64,000 nucleotides of DNA, from contig JAPVXR010000001.1 of assembly GCA_027214385.1 (NCBI GenBank), positions 434,001-498,000 of the forward strand. The letters run 5' to 3'. Numbering within the stretch: position 1 is the first letter of the stretch; every line of letters begins with the position of its first letter. Position numbers and translations under genes: made by a program. Of this stretch, positions 37,832-46,978 are shown one piece after another. The DNA comes from Cryomorphaceae bacterium 1068. GTDB lineage: Bacteria; Bacteroidota; Bacteroidia; Flavobacteriales_D; Cryomorphaceae. The notes under the pieces were generated by a model, which saw only the letters and a program-made list of their open reading frames with translations, ran no database searches and was not told the DNA's origin.

Positions 37832-37932
37832 GGTGCTCTTAACAACTACATAGCTCTTCGGTTTAGCAATGCGACTTGAGTCACTCCGGGTATGATAGAT
37901 CGGCCTTAACTTTACTCCAAACTACTATCGCC

Positions 37933-39528
37933 ATGCACGCTAGACTTCTTTCTTTGCTTTTTGTCTTTTGGACATCTCTGCTCTTCGGGCAGACCTTGCT
38001 CGAAGTTCACTTGGAACCACTTGAGATTTCGGGTTTAGGTGGTGTTCAGTCCTACGCGGTTGGAACGCACGAAGGAGATTGGCTCATCATCGGTGGTCGA
38101 CTTGACGGCCTGCACCGACGTCAGCCGTGGGCTTCTTTTGATGAGGCGGGAAACAATAACCAACTCATCGTGGTAAACCCTGAAGAAGGCGAATCTTGGT
38201 CAGCTCCGATCAGCAGTTTGGAGACCAACCTTAGAGAACAACTCAGCTCCACAAATCTTGAGTTTTATCAGCAAGGAGATTACCTCTACGTCATCGGAGG
38301 TTATGGCTTTAGTCCTTCCAATGATGACCATATTACCCATCCACGGCTGACTGCCGTTGATGTGCCTGCCGTAATCAGCGCTGTTAAGTCAGGCGGCGAT
38401 CTGCAAGATCACTTCCGTCAAGTGGAGGATGAGGTATTTGCGGTAACGGGCGGTTACCTGGATTATATAAATGGAACCTATTACTTAGTTGGCGGTCAGC
38501 GGTTCGATGGGGCCTATAACCCTATGAATAATCCCACTTTCGTACAAGAATACACCAACTCCATTCGTAGATTTACCTTGGTCGATGACGGTGAAAATCT
38601 AGAGATCACGCATCTGGAAGAGTGGTACGATGCAGCAAATCTTCACCGAAGGGATTACAACGTCGTTTCCCAAATTATGCCTGATGGCTCTTTTGGGTTG
38701 ACGGCATTTTCGGGCGTCTTTAATTCAGACGACTTGCCTTGGCTGAACTCTATAGATATTTCGGAAGATGGCTATACCGTTAACAACGATTTCACTCAAT
38801 ATTACAATCACTACCACTGCGCGCATATTCCGCTATACAGCGACGCTACCAATGAAATGCACACCGTTTTCTTCGGCGGAATGGCGCAGTACTATGAGGT
38901 AGATGGCGGTTTGATTCAGGACGACAATGTTCCTTTTGTGCGCACAATTGCTCAGGTTACCCGATCGGCCGATGGCAGCATGGCCGAGTACAAACTTGAC
39001 AGTGAAATGCCCGACCTGCTGGGGGCGAGTGCGGAGTTTATTGCACTGGATGATTTGCCCATTCTTGAGAATAGAGTCATCGACTTGGATGCCTTGGAGG
39101 GAGATTCGATTTTGTTGGGATACATCTACGGAGGAATCAGAAGCACCGATCGTAATATTTTCTGGATCAACAACGGAACCCAAAGCGAGGCTAGCTCAGA
39201 AATATTGGCGGTTTATTTGGTGTTCGAAACCTTGTCGACGGGCGACGCGAATGAAAAAAAAAGTGATGGTTTAGCCTTAACGGTTTATCCGAATCCATCA
39301 ACCGGAGATTTCACGTTTCGATTTAATCTGAAGGAATTAACTCCTGTCGAAATCGAATTAATCGACGAAACGGGGAAGCAAGTTTTCTCAAAAGTCTACT
39401 CTAGAGAGCAATGGACGGTCGGAGAAAATCTTCTTTCTGTCGACTTGGATTTACCTCCGGGAAATTACACGGTTCGCTTTATGGCGGGCGAACAGACCAG
39501 TAGCCAAAAAATCATTTTATTAGACTAA
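37933..39528 (+). CDS. Kelch-like secreted protein with T9SS type A sorting domain
   Basis: The protein has 531 residues. The start at 37933 gives a signal peptide (MHARLLSLLFVFWTSLLFGQ); a TAACTTTA sequence (37907-37914), one base off the -7 consensus, precedes it. The N-terminal 430 residues contain kelch-like GG motifs (LIIGGRLDG, YVIGGYGFSP, YLVGGQRFDG, VFFGGMAQYY), spaced unlike the regular kelch gene at 26502. A linker rich in Ser/Lys precedes a type A T9SS sorting domain (LTVYPNPSTGDFTFRF ... SSQKIIL). Secreted; molecular role unknown. Confidence 0.8.
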   Translation: MHARLLSLLFVFWTSLLFGQTLLEVHLEPLEISGLGGVQSYAVGTHEGDWLIIGGRLDGLHRRQPWASFDEAGNNNQLIVVNPEEGESWSAPISSLETNLREQLSSTNLEFYQQGDYLYVIGGYGFSPSNDDHITHPRLTAVDVPAVISAVKSGGDLQDHFRQVEDEVFAVTGGYLDYINGTYYLVGGQRFDGAYNPMNNPTFVQEYTNSIRRFTLVDDGENLEITHLEEWYDAANLHRRDYNVVSQIMPDGSFGLTAFSGVFNSDDLPWLNSIDISEDGYTVNNDFTQYYNHYHCAHIPLYSDATNEMHTVFFGGMAQYYEVDGGLIQDDNVPFVRTIAQVTRSADGSMAEYKLDSEMPDLLGASAEFIALDDLPILENRVIDLDALEGDSILLGYIYGGIRSTDRNIFWINNGTQSEASSEILAVYLVFETLSTGDANEKKSDGLALTVYPNPSTGDFTFRFNLKELTPVEIELIDETGKQVFSKVYSREQWTVGENLLSVDLDLPPGNYTVRFMAGEQTSSQKIILLD

Positions 39529-39818
39529 ACGATTTCTCCTTCTCGTTTCAATACTACAGGATCGAGGTAAAGTGGTCCGCCCGGTAGAATAGAGGCTAAA
39601 GCCAAAAGTGCGAAGCTTGAAAATTTCCACTTGCGCTCAAAACCATTTAGTAAAGCTGAGCCCACATAGCCCAAAAACAAGACTCCGTGAGCCATTCCCA
39701 CATAAGTTACCGCTTGCGGTATGTCGGCCATGTACTTCAGTGGCATGGCCACAAAAAAGAGCAGAAGAGAAGAGATTCCCTCCGCTTTTCCAATTAAGAT
39801 AAATTGTTTCAGATTCAT
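39525..39818 (-). CDS. DUF3817 family membrane protein
   Basis: The protein has 97 residues with three or four hydrophobic segments (about 8-28, 35-60 and 66-88), as in DUF3817 (YdzA-like) proteins, including GKAEGISSLLLF, YVGMAHGVLFLGY and GPLYLD. I use the ATG at 39818, one base after the TolC stop, which puts it in the efflux operon. Its stop overlaps the convergent T9SS gene by four bases. Family members are small integral membrane proteins of unknown function; a role in efflux is suggested only by position. Confidence 0.72.
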   Translation of the reverse strand: MNLKQFILIGKAEGISSLLLFFVAMPLKYMADIPQAVTYVGMAHGVLFLGYVGSALLNGFERKWKFSSFALLALASILPGGPLYLDPVVLKREGEIV

Positions 39819-39819
39819 A

Positions 39820-41127
39820 TTATTCCAGTAATGCTCCTGCTTCAAACAAGAGAGCTAGCTCGGCTACTTTTGTAATTATTCTTTGTCGAACGATGGCTGT
39901 TTGAGCATCATTCATATTCAACTGTGCGTTTCTCAATTCGATACCCGTAATCTGACCTGTAGCAAAGGCATCTTCACTTCGCTCGAAGTTGGTTTGCGCC
40001 ACTTCGAGGTTTCGTTCGCTGATGTCGAGGAGTTCCAGATTAGTGAGGTAGGTGTCGTAGGCATTATTGACCAATTGCACGACTTCGTTCTCCGATCTTT
40101 TCGCTTCAACCTCAGCTATATCGCGGTTGAGTTTTGCATTGGCAATATTCCGTTGTACTCGATTTCCATCAAAAATATTGAACCGAAATGTCAGACCCGC
40201 GTTCCACCCAAGGTTCTCTTGGGTATTTAAGAAGTTGGCTTCAAAGTCGCTGTATTGGTATTGGTAAGCCGCATTGGCGGCCAATGTAGGCCAAATGTCG
40301 GATTGGGCTACGTCCAGGTTTTCTTCGGCCGTAAGTAGTCCATTGCGCGAACGTAAGTAAATGGTATTGGCTTCGAGTGCTCTTTTCAGGAGAGTTTCTT
40401 TATCCAGAAAAGCCGAAAATTCATAGTCACTGCCTAAAGCCAATGTCGTATCTGCAGGAATGCCCATGCTTACAAACAATGTTCTCAGGCTTTTGATGTA
40501 TTCCAAATCTTTCTGAGCCAATTCAATACTGTCTCTCCTCAGATCTACTTCGGCATTTAATACTTGAAGCTTGTTGGTGTTACCATATTCATACCCTTGT
40601 TCGGCGCGTTCCAATCGCTTTTGTGATAGCTCAATGGTTTCTTCCAGAATCTCTGCCTCTTCCTTCAGCCGAAGTGATTCTAGGAATCGTGTAGAAACCT
40701 GAAGGGTTGTGCTCTCCATCGAAAGCCGTTGTCGCAATCTCCCGTCTTCGCTCAATGTTTCAAGCTGATTCAGGAAGTGCACGCGTCGGCCACCATTAAA
40801 AAGGACATATTCCAAATTGGCACTGGCACCATATCCAATTGTCGTTGCTCCATTTCCCTCGATAGGCCGCTGCTCAGGATTGGCGAAAGTGACTTCAGTA
40901 TTTTGACTACTATATGAACCATTGGCCAATAGGAAAACTGATGGCATGAATCCCGCATTTCCGAGCTCGGCATTGTTTTGATCAATCTCGTACGAATAGC
41001 TCGCTACTTGAATGTCGTAATTGTTTTCCAAAGCGATGGCAATGGCTTGATTCAAGTCGATTTCCTGAGCCGAGATCGATTGCACCATCAGTATTAGTAC
41101 AAGGAAAAGTTGTATACCTATTCTCAT
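39820..41127 (-). CDS. TolC family outer-membrane efflux protein
   Basis: The protein has 435 residues. It has a signal peptide (MRIGIQLFLVLILMVQSISA), two repeats of long coiled-coil helices separated by beta strands, and the conserved IDLNQAIAIALENN start and NNAYDTYLTNLE/NRVQRNIANAKL helices of TolC-like channels. The ATG at 41127 overlaps the pump stop (ATGA), so it is translated from the pump transcript. It forms the outer-membrane exit duct for the RND pump. Confidence 0.92.
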   Translation of the reverse strand: MRIGIQLFLVLILMVQSISAQEIDLNQAIAIALENNYDIQVASYSYEIDQNNAELGNAGFMPSVFLLANGSYSSQNTEVTFANPEQRPIEGNGATTIGYGASANLEYVLFNGGRRVHFLNQLETLSEDGRLRQRLSMESTTLQVSTRFLESLRLKEEAEILEETIELSQKRLERAEQGYEYGNTNKLQVLNAEVDLRRDSIELAQKDLEYIKSLRTLFVSMGIPADTTLALGSDYEFSAFLDKETLLKRALEANTIYLRSRNGLLTAEENLDVAQSDIWPTLAANAAYQYQYSDFEANFLNTQENLGWNAGLTFRFNIFDGNRVQRNIANAKLNRDIAEVEAKRSENEVVQLVNNAYDTYLTNLELLDISERNLEVAQTNFERSEDAFATGQITGIELRNAQLNMNDAQTAIVRQRIITKVAELALLFEAGALLE

Positions 41128-44100
41128 GATTCGCTGAAAGTTATTTTTTCTTGATTCGCTCTCTTCACCGCTTGTTCCATCGACTCCCGTGAGGGTTTTT
41201 CTCCTACCCAAAGCCATTTTGCCAATACTTTAACTCGATTGGTGAGTGTAAGTGTAATTGGCAAAAAGATGATGATGAGAAGAGAACCAACGATCATCCC
41301 GTAAGCAATCGAAATGGCCATTGGGATGAGGAATTGCGCTTGGAAACTTTTCTCAAAAATCAGTGGTCCAAGTCCCGCTGAAGTGGTAATGGTAGTCAGG
41401 AAGATGGGTCTAAAACGAGAGAGAGTCGTTTTCTTCAGAGCATCGTTGAACTTGATTCCCTCTCCCAAGTAGCCATTGAAGGCATTGATATAAACGAGGC
41501 CGTCATTGAGTAATACCCCTATCAAAGCAATTAATCCCAAGAAGCTAAGAATACTCATGGGTTGGTCGTGGATGTAATGCCCCCAAGCCGCTCCGATCAA
41601 TCCGAACGGGATCAGCATCAGTAAGGCGAAAGATTGGCTGTAAGAACGGAAGCTAATAATGAGCAAGGCCAAAATCAAAATCAAGATCACAGGGCCAACT
41701 GTCGCAATTGATTTTTGAAGCTTTGCCGTGTCCCTTTGCTGCCCTTCCATGCTCACATCAATGCCCGGGTATTTTGCCAAAATAGGAGGAAGGAGCTCTG
41801 ATTGAACTCTGCCCAAGAGCTGCACCACATTGGTTTCCAGCGAGGCTATTTCTCCCTCGAGCGTGATCTCTCTTCTTCCATCGCGGTGGTTGATGGCGAT
41901 CAATCCGTTTTGGCGCTCCAAAGTGGCAATATCCTTCACCGCAACCAGCTGCCCATTCGGTGCGCGCACTTGCATGTTTTCAAGCTGGTCAAGACTTTGT
42001 CGGTCTTCACGTGCATAGCGCACCCAAACTTTTGTTTCGTCATCACCGCGTTGCAGGCGTTGAGCCTCATAACCGAAGAAACCACTTCTGATCTGGCTAA
42101 TCAAACCGAGCTCGGTGAAGCCCATTGCACGCCCTGCATCATTCAATGATACGTTTAGCTCAGGCTGATCTACCTTATCGTTGGTGATCAAATCTTTTGC
42201 CTCACCTGTTGCCATAATGGCCACTTTGAGTTCATCAATGGCTGCTCTTAAGTTATTGTAGTCATTTCCTGCCAGTGAAATATTGATCGGCTTTCCAAAA
42301 GGACTTTGCGTAGCATAGCTCAACTTTTCCGCTCTGGGAATAGGTCCAACAATTCTTCGCAGATCATTCGATATATCGAAGCTCCTGATATTTCGTTCTT
42401 CCGATCCGACTAAATAAATAGTGGCCAGGGCTTCATTGCTTTGTGGCCCATATCGTACCTCGTAGTCCGTAAAAAGCTCTTTGCCTACATCTTCTCGATC
42501 AGCGTATTCTTTGTTCAGTCTGATCACCCTTTCCATGATGTAATCCATGGTTTCTACGGTCACTCTTTCTGATGTTCCTGAAGGCAGTTCCAAGGTCACA
42601 TTGACCGTGTTCTGTTCGATATTCGGGAAGAAAACACCTTGTATTAATCCACCTTTGAAGGCTCCGATGGTAAGGATAAATGCTGCAGTTACAACCAAGG
42701 ACGTGAAAAGCTTATGGTGAATTGTGAAGTTCATGATGGGTTGGAAAACCACATCCCGAAACCTGATCAATAGTTGCTCAACCTGTTCTTTTATTTTGTT
42801 TGGATGAGCCTCATCTGAAAGGTCTTTAATGTGTGCCAAGTGAGCCGGAAGAAAGAGTAATACCTCGATCAAAGAGAAGCCCAATGCCGCGATAACGACG
42901 ATGGCTACGTCACCGAAAAATTCTCCTAAACGACCTTCTATGAAAAGGAAGAAGGCAAAGGCCACACAAGTGGTAAGGATGGCCGAGAGAACCGACGGAA
43001 ACACTTCTGCAGTTCCATCAATTACCGACTGAAGTCTGCTCTTACCCCGTTCATAATGCTGGAAGATGTTTTCTCCCACGACGATTCCGTCGTCCACCAA
43101 AATACCGATCACCAAGATCATCCCGAAAAGGGACAGTACGTTAATGGTGATCCCAACCAAGTTGGCGATAATAAACATCCCCAAGAAAGAAATCGGGATA
43201 CCTACGGCAACCCAAAAAGCCAGTCTGATTCTCAAAAAGAGCGCGAGAAGAATAAAGACTAAAACCGCCCCTAGAATTCCATTTTCCTGAAGCAGAGTAA
43301 TTCGTTCCTTGAGTGTGACTGTTCCATCTTGGATCAAAACCAACTCTACGGCACCACCTCGTTTGTTAAAATCCATCAGGTATTGATCCACGGCATCTGC
43401 CGCATCCAGAATGTTTTCTTCGTTCAATGTATTTACCGTGATGGTAATGGCTTGTTGCCCATTGAAAAAAGCAGCATTCGTGGTTTCGGCTCGATCTTCA
43501 CGAAGATCTGCCACATCCCGTAGTTCCACTCGACGCCCGTCGGGCAATACTTTTATCGTGAGATCCAGAAGCTCATCTGCTGAGTATTCTTTGTGATCAG
43601 AGCGAATGATTGTTTCGGTGTCGGCCATGATTCGTCCTCCTGTCACCTCAATGTTTTGCTGACCGATAGCGTTGGCAATGTCCTGAAAGCTCAATCCAAA
43701 GGAGCGAAGGTCGTTCTCGCGCACCGCCACTTCTACCTCCTCTTCAGAGTATCCATAAACGCTCACTTGAGAGATGTTTGGCAAAGAGCGCAATTCATCT
43801 TCTACAAGATCAGCGGTTTCTTCCAAGGTGTTTATGTCAACATCACCTACCAATGCCAATTTAGAAGTGAAGTTGACCACCTCCTGGACAAAAACCACAA
43901 TTTGCTCCATTCCTTCCGGAAAATTCGAAATTTGATCCACGGCATTCTTGACATCCTGCAATACCAAATCAGCGTTGGCTTTGGTCTCAATCTCGACAAG
44001 AATATTTGCGGCGTTTTCGCTACTGGTAGAAGTCACACGGTCTATGCCCGTTACTCCTTTCAGGTTCTCCTCTATTTTTAGGGTGATTCCCTCTTCAATT

Positions 44101-44276
44101 TCACTTGGAGAAGCTCCGGGATAGATGGCGTTGATTTGGATAAATTTTTCCTTTTGAGCTGGAAAAAACGAGGTGTTCATTCGCTTCGCCGAGATCACTC
44201 CGCCAATGATCACGAGGAACATGGCCAAGTAAACCAGCAATTGATTTTGAACACAAAATGCGATGATCTTTTTCAT
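41124..44276 (-). CDS. RND efflux pump permease (HAE1/AcrB-like)
   Basis: The protein has 1050 residues, the length of RND pumps. It starts with a membrane helix (LVYLAMFLVIIGGVISAK), then the porter motif YPGASPSEIEEGIT, and has two repeats of six helices with the TM4 acidic pair GILVDDGIVVGENIF and the second-half equivalent LIGVLLNDGLVYINAF. The second periplasmic domain carries ANGEQ/QREDR-like sequence of proton-driven pumps. It exchanges protons for drugs, dyes or metabolites in the inner membrane. Both borders overlap neighbours by four bases (adaptor and TolC), marking a tripartite operon. Substrate unknown. Confidence 0.95.
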   Translation of the reverse strand: MKKIIAFCVQNQLLVYLAMFLVIIGGVISAKRMNTSFFPAQKEKFIQINAIYPGASPSEIEEGITLKIEENLKGVTGIDRVTSTSSENAANILVEIETKANADLVLQDVKNAVDQISNFPEGMEQIVVFVQEVVNFTSKLALVGDVDINTLEETADLVEDELRSLPNISQVSVYGYSEEEVEVAVRENDLRSFGLSFQDIANAIGQQNIEVTGGRIMADTETIIRSDHKEYSADELLDLTIKVLPDGRRVELRDVADLREDRAETTNAAFFNGQQAITITVNTLNEENILDAADAVDQYLMDFNKRGGAVELVLIQDGTVTLKERITLLQENGILGAVLVFILLALFLRIRLAFWVAVGIPISFLGMFIIANLVGITINVLSLFGMILVIGILVDDGIVVGENIFQHYERGKSRLQSVIDGTAEVFPSVLSAILTTCVAFAFFLFIEGRLGEFFGDVAIVVIAALGFSLIEVLLFLPAHLAHIKDLSDEAHPNKIKEQVEQLLIRFRDVVFQPIMNFTIHHKLFTSLVVTAAFILTIGAFKGGLIQGVFFPNIEQNTVNVTLELPSGTSERVTVETMDYIMERVIRLNKEYADREDVGKELFTDYEVRYGPQSNEALATIYLVGSEERNIRSFDISNDLRRIVGPIPRAEKLSYATQSPFGKPINISLAGNDYNNLRAAIDELKVAIMATGEAKDLITNDKVDQPELNVSLNDAGRAMGFTELGLISQIRSGFFGYEAQRLQRGDDETKVWVRYAREDRQSLDQLENMQVRAPNGQLVAVKDIATLERQNGLIAINHRDGRREITLEGEIASLETNVVQLLGRVQSELLPPILAKYPGIDVSMEGQQRDTAKLQKSIATVGPVILILILALLIISFRSYSQSFALLMLIPFGLIGAAWGHYIHDQPMSILSFLGLIALIGVLLNDGLVYINAFNGYLGEGIKFNDALKKTTLSRFRPIFLTTITTSAGLGPLIFEKSFQAQFLIPMAISIAYGMIVGSLLIIIFLPITLTLTNRVKVLAKWLWVGEKPSRESMEQAVKRANQEKITFSES

Positions 44277-45391
44277 TCAGCCAGATTTACGGGTGCTACT
44301 TTCGATCCATTCAATGCTTCGTTATGCTTGTCAATTACCACGTCTACCGAACCCTTGAGGCCAGAAATGATCGCTTGCTCGCCATTTTTATAGGCGACCT
44401 CTACTTTTTGGAGTGTAGCAATAGAATCCTTGATTAGGTAGATTTGGTCTTCCCCGACCAATGCCTCCAAAGGAATGGCAATGGCTTCTTCGACTTCACC
44501 TGCAGGAATTTGTCCTTTCAAATAAATCCCACTCTTCGCTTCGGGGTCTGTAATGGCAGCGTAGACCTTCACCTGCTGCGTTTGGGGATCTACCGAATCA
44601 TTGATTCGAACCACCTTCGCTTGGTATTCCTTCCCCGTGTTGATGTCGGCCATGGTAAAGGTCGTCCCCACTTTCATGTAATCCACCTCGGTGTAGCTCA
44701 CACCCGCTTCGATTTCGTACTGCCCCGAGCTAATGATCGTTCCCAAGGGCTGACCCGTTCGTACCAATGATGATTCGTCCAATTCAACTTTCGTCAAAGA
44801 CCCGCGAAACGGAGCGCGAATGGTGTGTTTGTCAAAGCGCGTTTCCATTTCGGCAACACTGTAGTATTCTGAAAATACTTTTCGACCGCTCAGGAATAGC
44901 TTTAGCTTCTTGTCTTCAACCTCAGGGAGTGGTGGCAGCTTTTTATCGGTGTCAATTTCAAAAAGGTATTCTTCCCATTCTGAGGCAGCATCGACAAAAT
45001 CGAGTTTTAGATCGGGAATAACAGAGGCCAGCAAACTTTGAAAATTGCTGCGCTTGGCGCTGAGGCTGCTTTGCAGTTCATCGCTATTGATGCGCAACAA
45101 GACTTCGCCTTGACCAAAACTCACCCCTTCTTTAAACGGCTTCGAACCAAAAGTCGCTCTTCCGCCTACTTCGGCATAAAGCATCACCGATTGCTTAGGA
45201 ATCAACCTTCCGGTAATCGGGATAGTGCGCACAATGGTGTTTGGAGTCATCTTTTTGAGTTGAACAGCAGTGAGCATCTGAAACTCTTTGGGCTTTTCTG
45301 CTCCTTCCTTTGTCAGCATTCCGGAAAGGAGGAAGGCGAGCGCTAGAATAGCGACTCCGGCGAGGACGATAATGATTTGTCTTTTATTCAT
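44273..45391 (-). CDS. RND efflux periplasmic adaptor (HlyD/AcrA-like)
   Basis: The protein has 372 residues. An N-terminal membrane anchor (QIIIVLAGVAILALAFLLSG) leads to a lipoyl-like domain (VEVGGRATFGS-like, with GEVLLRINSDE), a short helical hairpin (about 105-170), a second lipoyl half (TIRAPFRGSLTKVELDESS) and a beta-barrel (GTTFTMADINTGKEYQAKV). This is the membrane fusion protein between pump and TolC. Its start overlaps the TetR stop by eight bases and its stop overlaps the pump start by four, so the four genes are one transcript. Confidence 0.92.
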   Translation of the reverse strand: MNKRQIIIVLAGVAILALAFLLSGMLTKEGAEKPKEFQMLTAVQLKKMTPNTIVRTIPITGRLIPKQSVMLYAEVGGRATFGSKPFKEGVSFGQGEVLLRINSDELQSSLSAKRSNFQSLLASVIPDLKLDFVDAASEWEEYLFEIDTDKKLPPLPEVEDKKLKLFLSGRKVFSEYYSVAEMETRFDKHTIRAPFRGSLTKVELDESSLVRTGQPLGTIISSGQYEIEAGVSYTEVDYMKVGTTFTMADINTGKEYQAKVVRINDSVDPQTQQVKVYAAITDPEAKSGIYLKGQIPAGEVEEAIAIPLEALVGEDQIYLIKDSIATLQKVEVAYKNGEQAIISGLKGSVDVVIDKHNEALNGSKVAPVNLAE

Positions 45392-45992
45392 TGGGTTGAA
45401 TGGAATTTATAAATCTTGTCATGGCTTCTGCCAATGCTTCTTCGGGAGTTTTCAAGCCAAAAAACTGACTCTTGGCGAGGTCAGCGGGAAGCTCGGTGGC
45501 AAAAAATGTATAGCCCTTTATCAGGGAAATGAAGTTTGTTACCAAGTCGAGGCACTCGTCTTCTCTTCTTGAAATCTCTTGGATCAGGGAAGTCACGATT
45601 TCTCGGGTTTGGCACATTCCGGAAAAAACAGTCTCTCGAAACCAGGCAGGATTGTCGGTAGTGAACATTAAGGAATGCAGGGCCGCGTGCTCCGTTGCAA
45701 AGCGAAAACGGGCTTTCGCCATTGCCAGCAGTTTTTCTTCGGGATTATCTTGGCTCATCCTTGCCTCCATCAAGGAAGCACTCAACGTTTCAAATCCATT
45801 TTTTAAAATGGTTTGAATCAGATGATCCTTGTTGTCAAAAAACTGATAGAGCACGGGAGGCTTGTAATCCAAACGTGCCGCGATGGCACGTACGGTTACC
45901 TTTTTCCAGCCTTCTTCCTTAGCCAAATTCAGGGCTTCGGAGATTATGCCTTCTCGGGTTGCAGACTCTCGTTGGGTGATTGTCGGTTTCAA
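45384..45992 (-). CDS. TetR/AcrR family regulator
   Basis: The protein has 202 residues. The N-terminal HTH is clear (KVTVRAIAARLDYKPPVLYQFFDNKDHLI, about residues 31-60), followed by a helical ligand-binding domain of TetR type. The only in-frame start is TTG at 45992. It is first in the efflux operon and the palindrome at 46013-46029, 21 bases upstream of that TTG, is its best operator candidate, so it probably represses its own operon until an effector binds. Effector unknown. Confidence 0.88.
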   Translation of the reverse strand: MKPTITQRESATREGIISEALNLAKEEGWKKVTVRAIAARLDYKPPVLYQFFDNKDHLIQTILKNGFETLSASLMEARMSQDNPEEKLLAMAKARFRFATEHAALHSLMFTTDNPAWFRETVFSGMCQTREIVTSLIQEISRREDECLDLVTNFISLIKGYTFFATELPADLAKSQFFGLKTPEEALAEAMTRFINSIQPNE

Positions 45993-46000
45993 TTCGGGTA

Positions 46001-46029
46001 CAAAAGTGGGGAATCTAACTTAGTTAGAT
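46001..46029 (-). promoter_or_regulatory. Operator palindrome and -7-like element of the efflux operon
   Basis: ATCTAAC-TTA-GTTAGAT (46013-46029) is a perfect 7+7 palindrome around a 3-base centre, a typical TetR-class operator. On the minus strand CACTTTTG (46001-46008), one base off TAnnTTTG, follows it, so a repressor there would cover the promoter. No other copy is seen nearby. Confidence 0.62.
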
Positions 46030-46126
46030 GGTGAATTGTTCAAGTTTTTGAAATTATTTTTAGTTACCAATTTTGAGAAAACCATGTCAGGTATATCACT
46101 TCTAAAAATATCGTCACCTTTGGACA

Positions 46127-46894
46127 ATGGAAAATTCAATGCTAGCTGTCTTAATTGATGGTGACAACATACCCTCAGCCCACGTAAAAGAAATGATGGA
46201 AGAGATTGCCAAATACGGTAATCCGACTATCAAGCGCATATATGGCGACTGGACCAATCCCCGCCTTTCGAAATGGAAGAATTTACTTCTTGAAAACGCG
46301 ATTACGCCCATTCAGCAATACGGCTACACCAAGGGGAAAAACGCTACTGATTCGGCGATGATCATCGATGCGATGGACATTCTCTACTCGGGAAAGGTGA
46401 GTGGTTTTTGCATTGTATCCAGCGATAGCGACTTTACTAGGCTTGCTACCCGACTCAGAGAAGCAGGAATGCTCGTACTGGGAATGGGGGAGAAGAAAAC
46501 ACCCGAGCCTTTTATTGTGGCTTGCGACAAGTTTATCTATGTGGAGATATTGAAGTCTCGATCAGATGACAAGAAAGAAACCAAGCCTTCCGAAGAAGAT
46601 GATAATACGAGCGGCGTTGATAAAATTACCGCTCGAGATATTCGATTGATCCGTTCATCCATATCTGATCTTTCCGACGATGACGGATGGGCTTTTTTAG
46701 GTGATGTAGGAAGTTTGATTCAGAAAAAACAGCCCAATTTTGATTCTCGGAATTATGGTTTTCAGAAGCTTACGCCTTTAATTGACTCAATCGGTGAGTT
46801 CGAGATTGAGCAAAGACAGGGTAATCGTGGTTCAAATAAGTTGATTTACGTCCGTAATAAAGTGAAGAGGAAAGCTCCCGGTCGGAAGAGGTGA
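46127..46894 (+). CDS. NYN domain/OST-HTH (LOTUS) protein
   Basis: The protein has 255 residues. The NYN (LabA/DUF88) PIN-like nuclease domain (about 5-145) has the acidic set DGDN (D11, D13), TDSAM (D75), D81 and SSDSDF (D100, D102), matching the metal-binding site of NYN nucleases. A charged linker (about 150-160) leads to an OST-HTH/LOTUS domain (about 163-240), a predicted RNA-binding winged helix. The C-terminal tail is basic (KRKAPGRKR). It should be a cytoplasmic RNA-processing or decay protein. It stands alone between the divergent efflux operon and sdhC, with CACCTTTG (one base off -7 consensus) four bases before the ATG. Confidence 0.87.
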   Translation: MENSMLAVLIDGDNIPSAHVKEMMEEIAKYGNPTIKRIYGDWTNPRLSKWKNLLLENAITPIQQYGYTKGKNATDSAMIIDAMDILYSGKVSGFCIVSSDSDFTRLATRLREAGMLVLGMGEKKTPEPFIVACDKFIYVEILKSRSDDKKETKPSEEDDNTSGVDKITARDIRLIRSSISDLSDDDGWAFLGDVGSLIQKKQPNFDSRNYGFQKLTPLIDSIGEFEIEQRQGNRGSNKLIYVRNKVKRKAPGRKR

Positions 46895-46942
46895 TTTTCG
46901 TCAGTTTTAGGTCATCCTGTGGGGGCACATGATATTTTTCGA

Positions 46943-46971
46943 TTAGCTTTAACGAGCTAAGAATAGATTTG
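46943..46971 (+). promoter_or_regulatory. sdh operon -7 element with adjacent palindrome
   Basis: TAGATTTG (46964-46971) is an exact -7 match, seven bases before the sdhC ATG, so the transcript would be leaderless or nearly so. Just upstream, TTAGCT-TTAACG-AGCTAA (46943-46960) is an 18-base palindrome-like inverted repeat in the -33 region, a candidate operator. Confidence 0.55.
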
Positions 46972-46978
46972 TGGTAGA

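Noticed and set aside
43593-44081. 162-codon antisense frame opposite the RND pump
   Set aside because: Overlaps the periplasmic domain of a clear pump gene; composition is that of a shadow frame.
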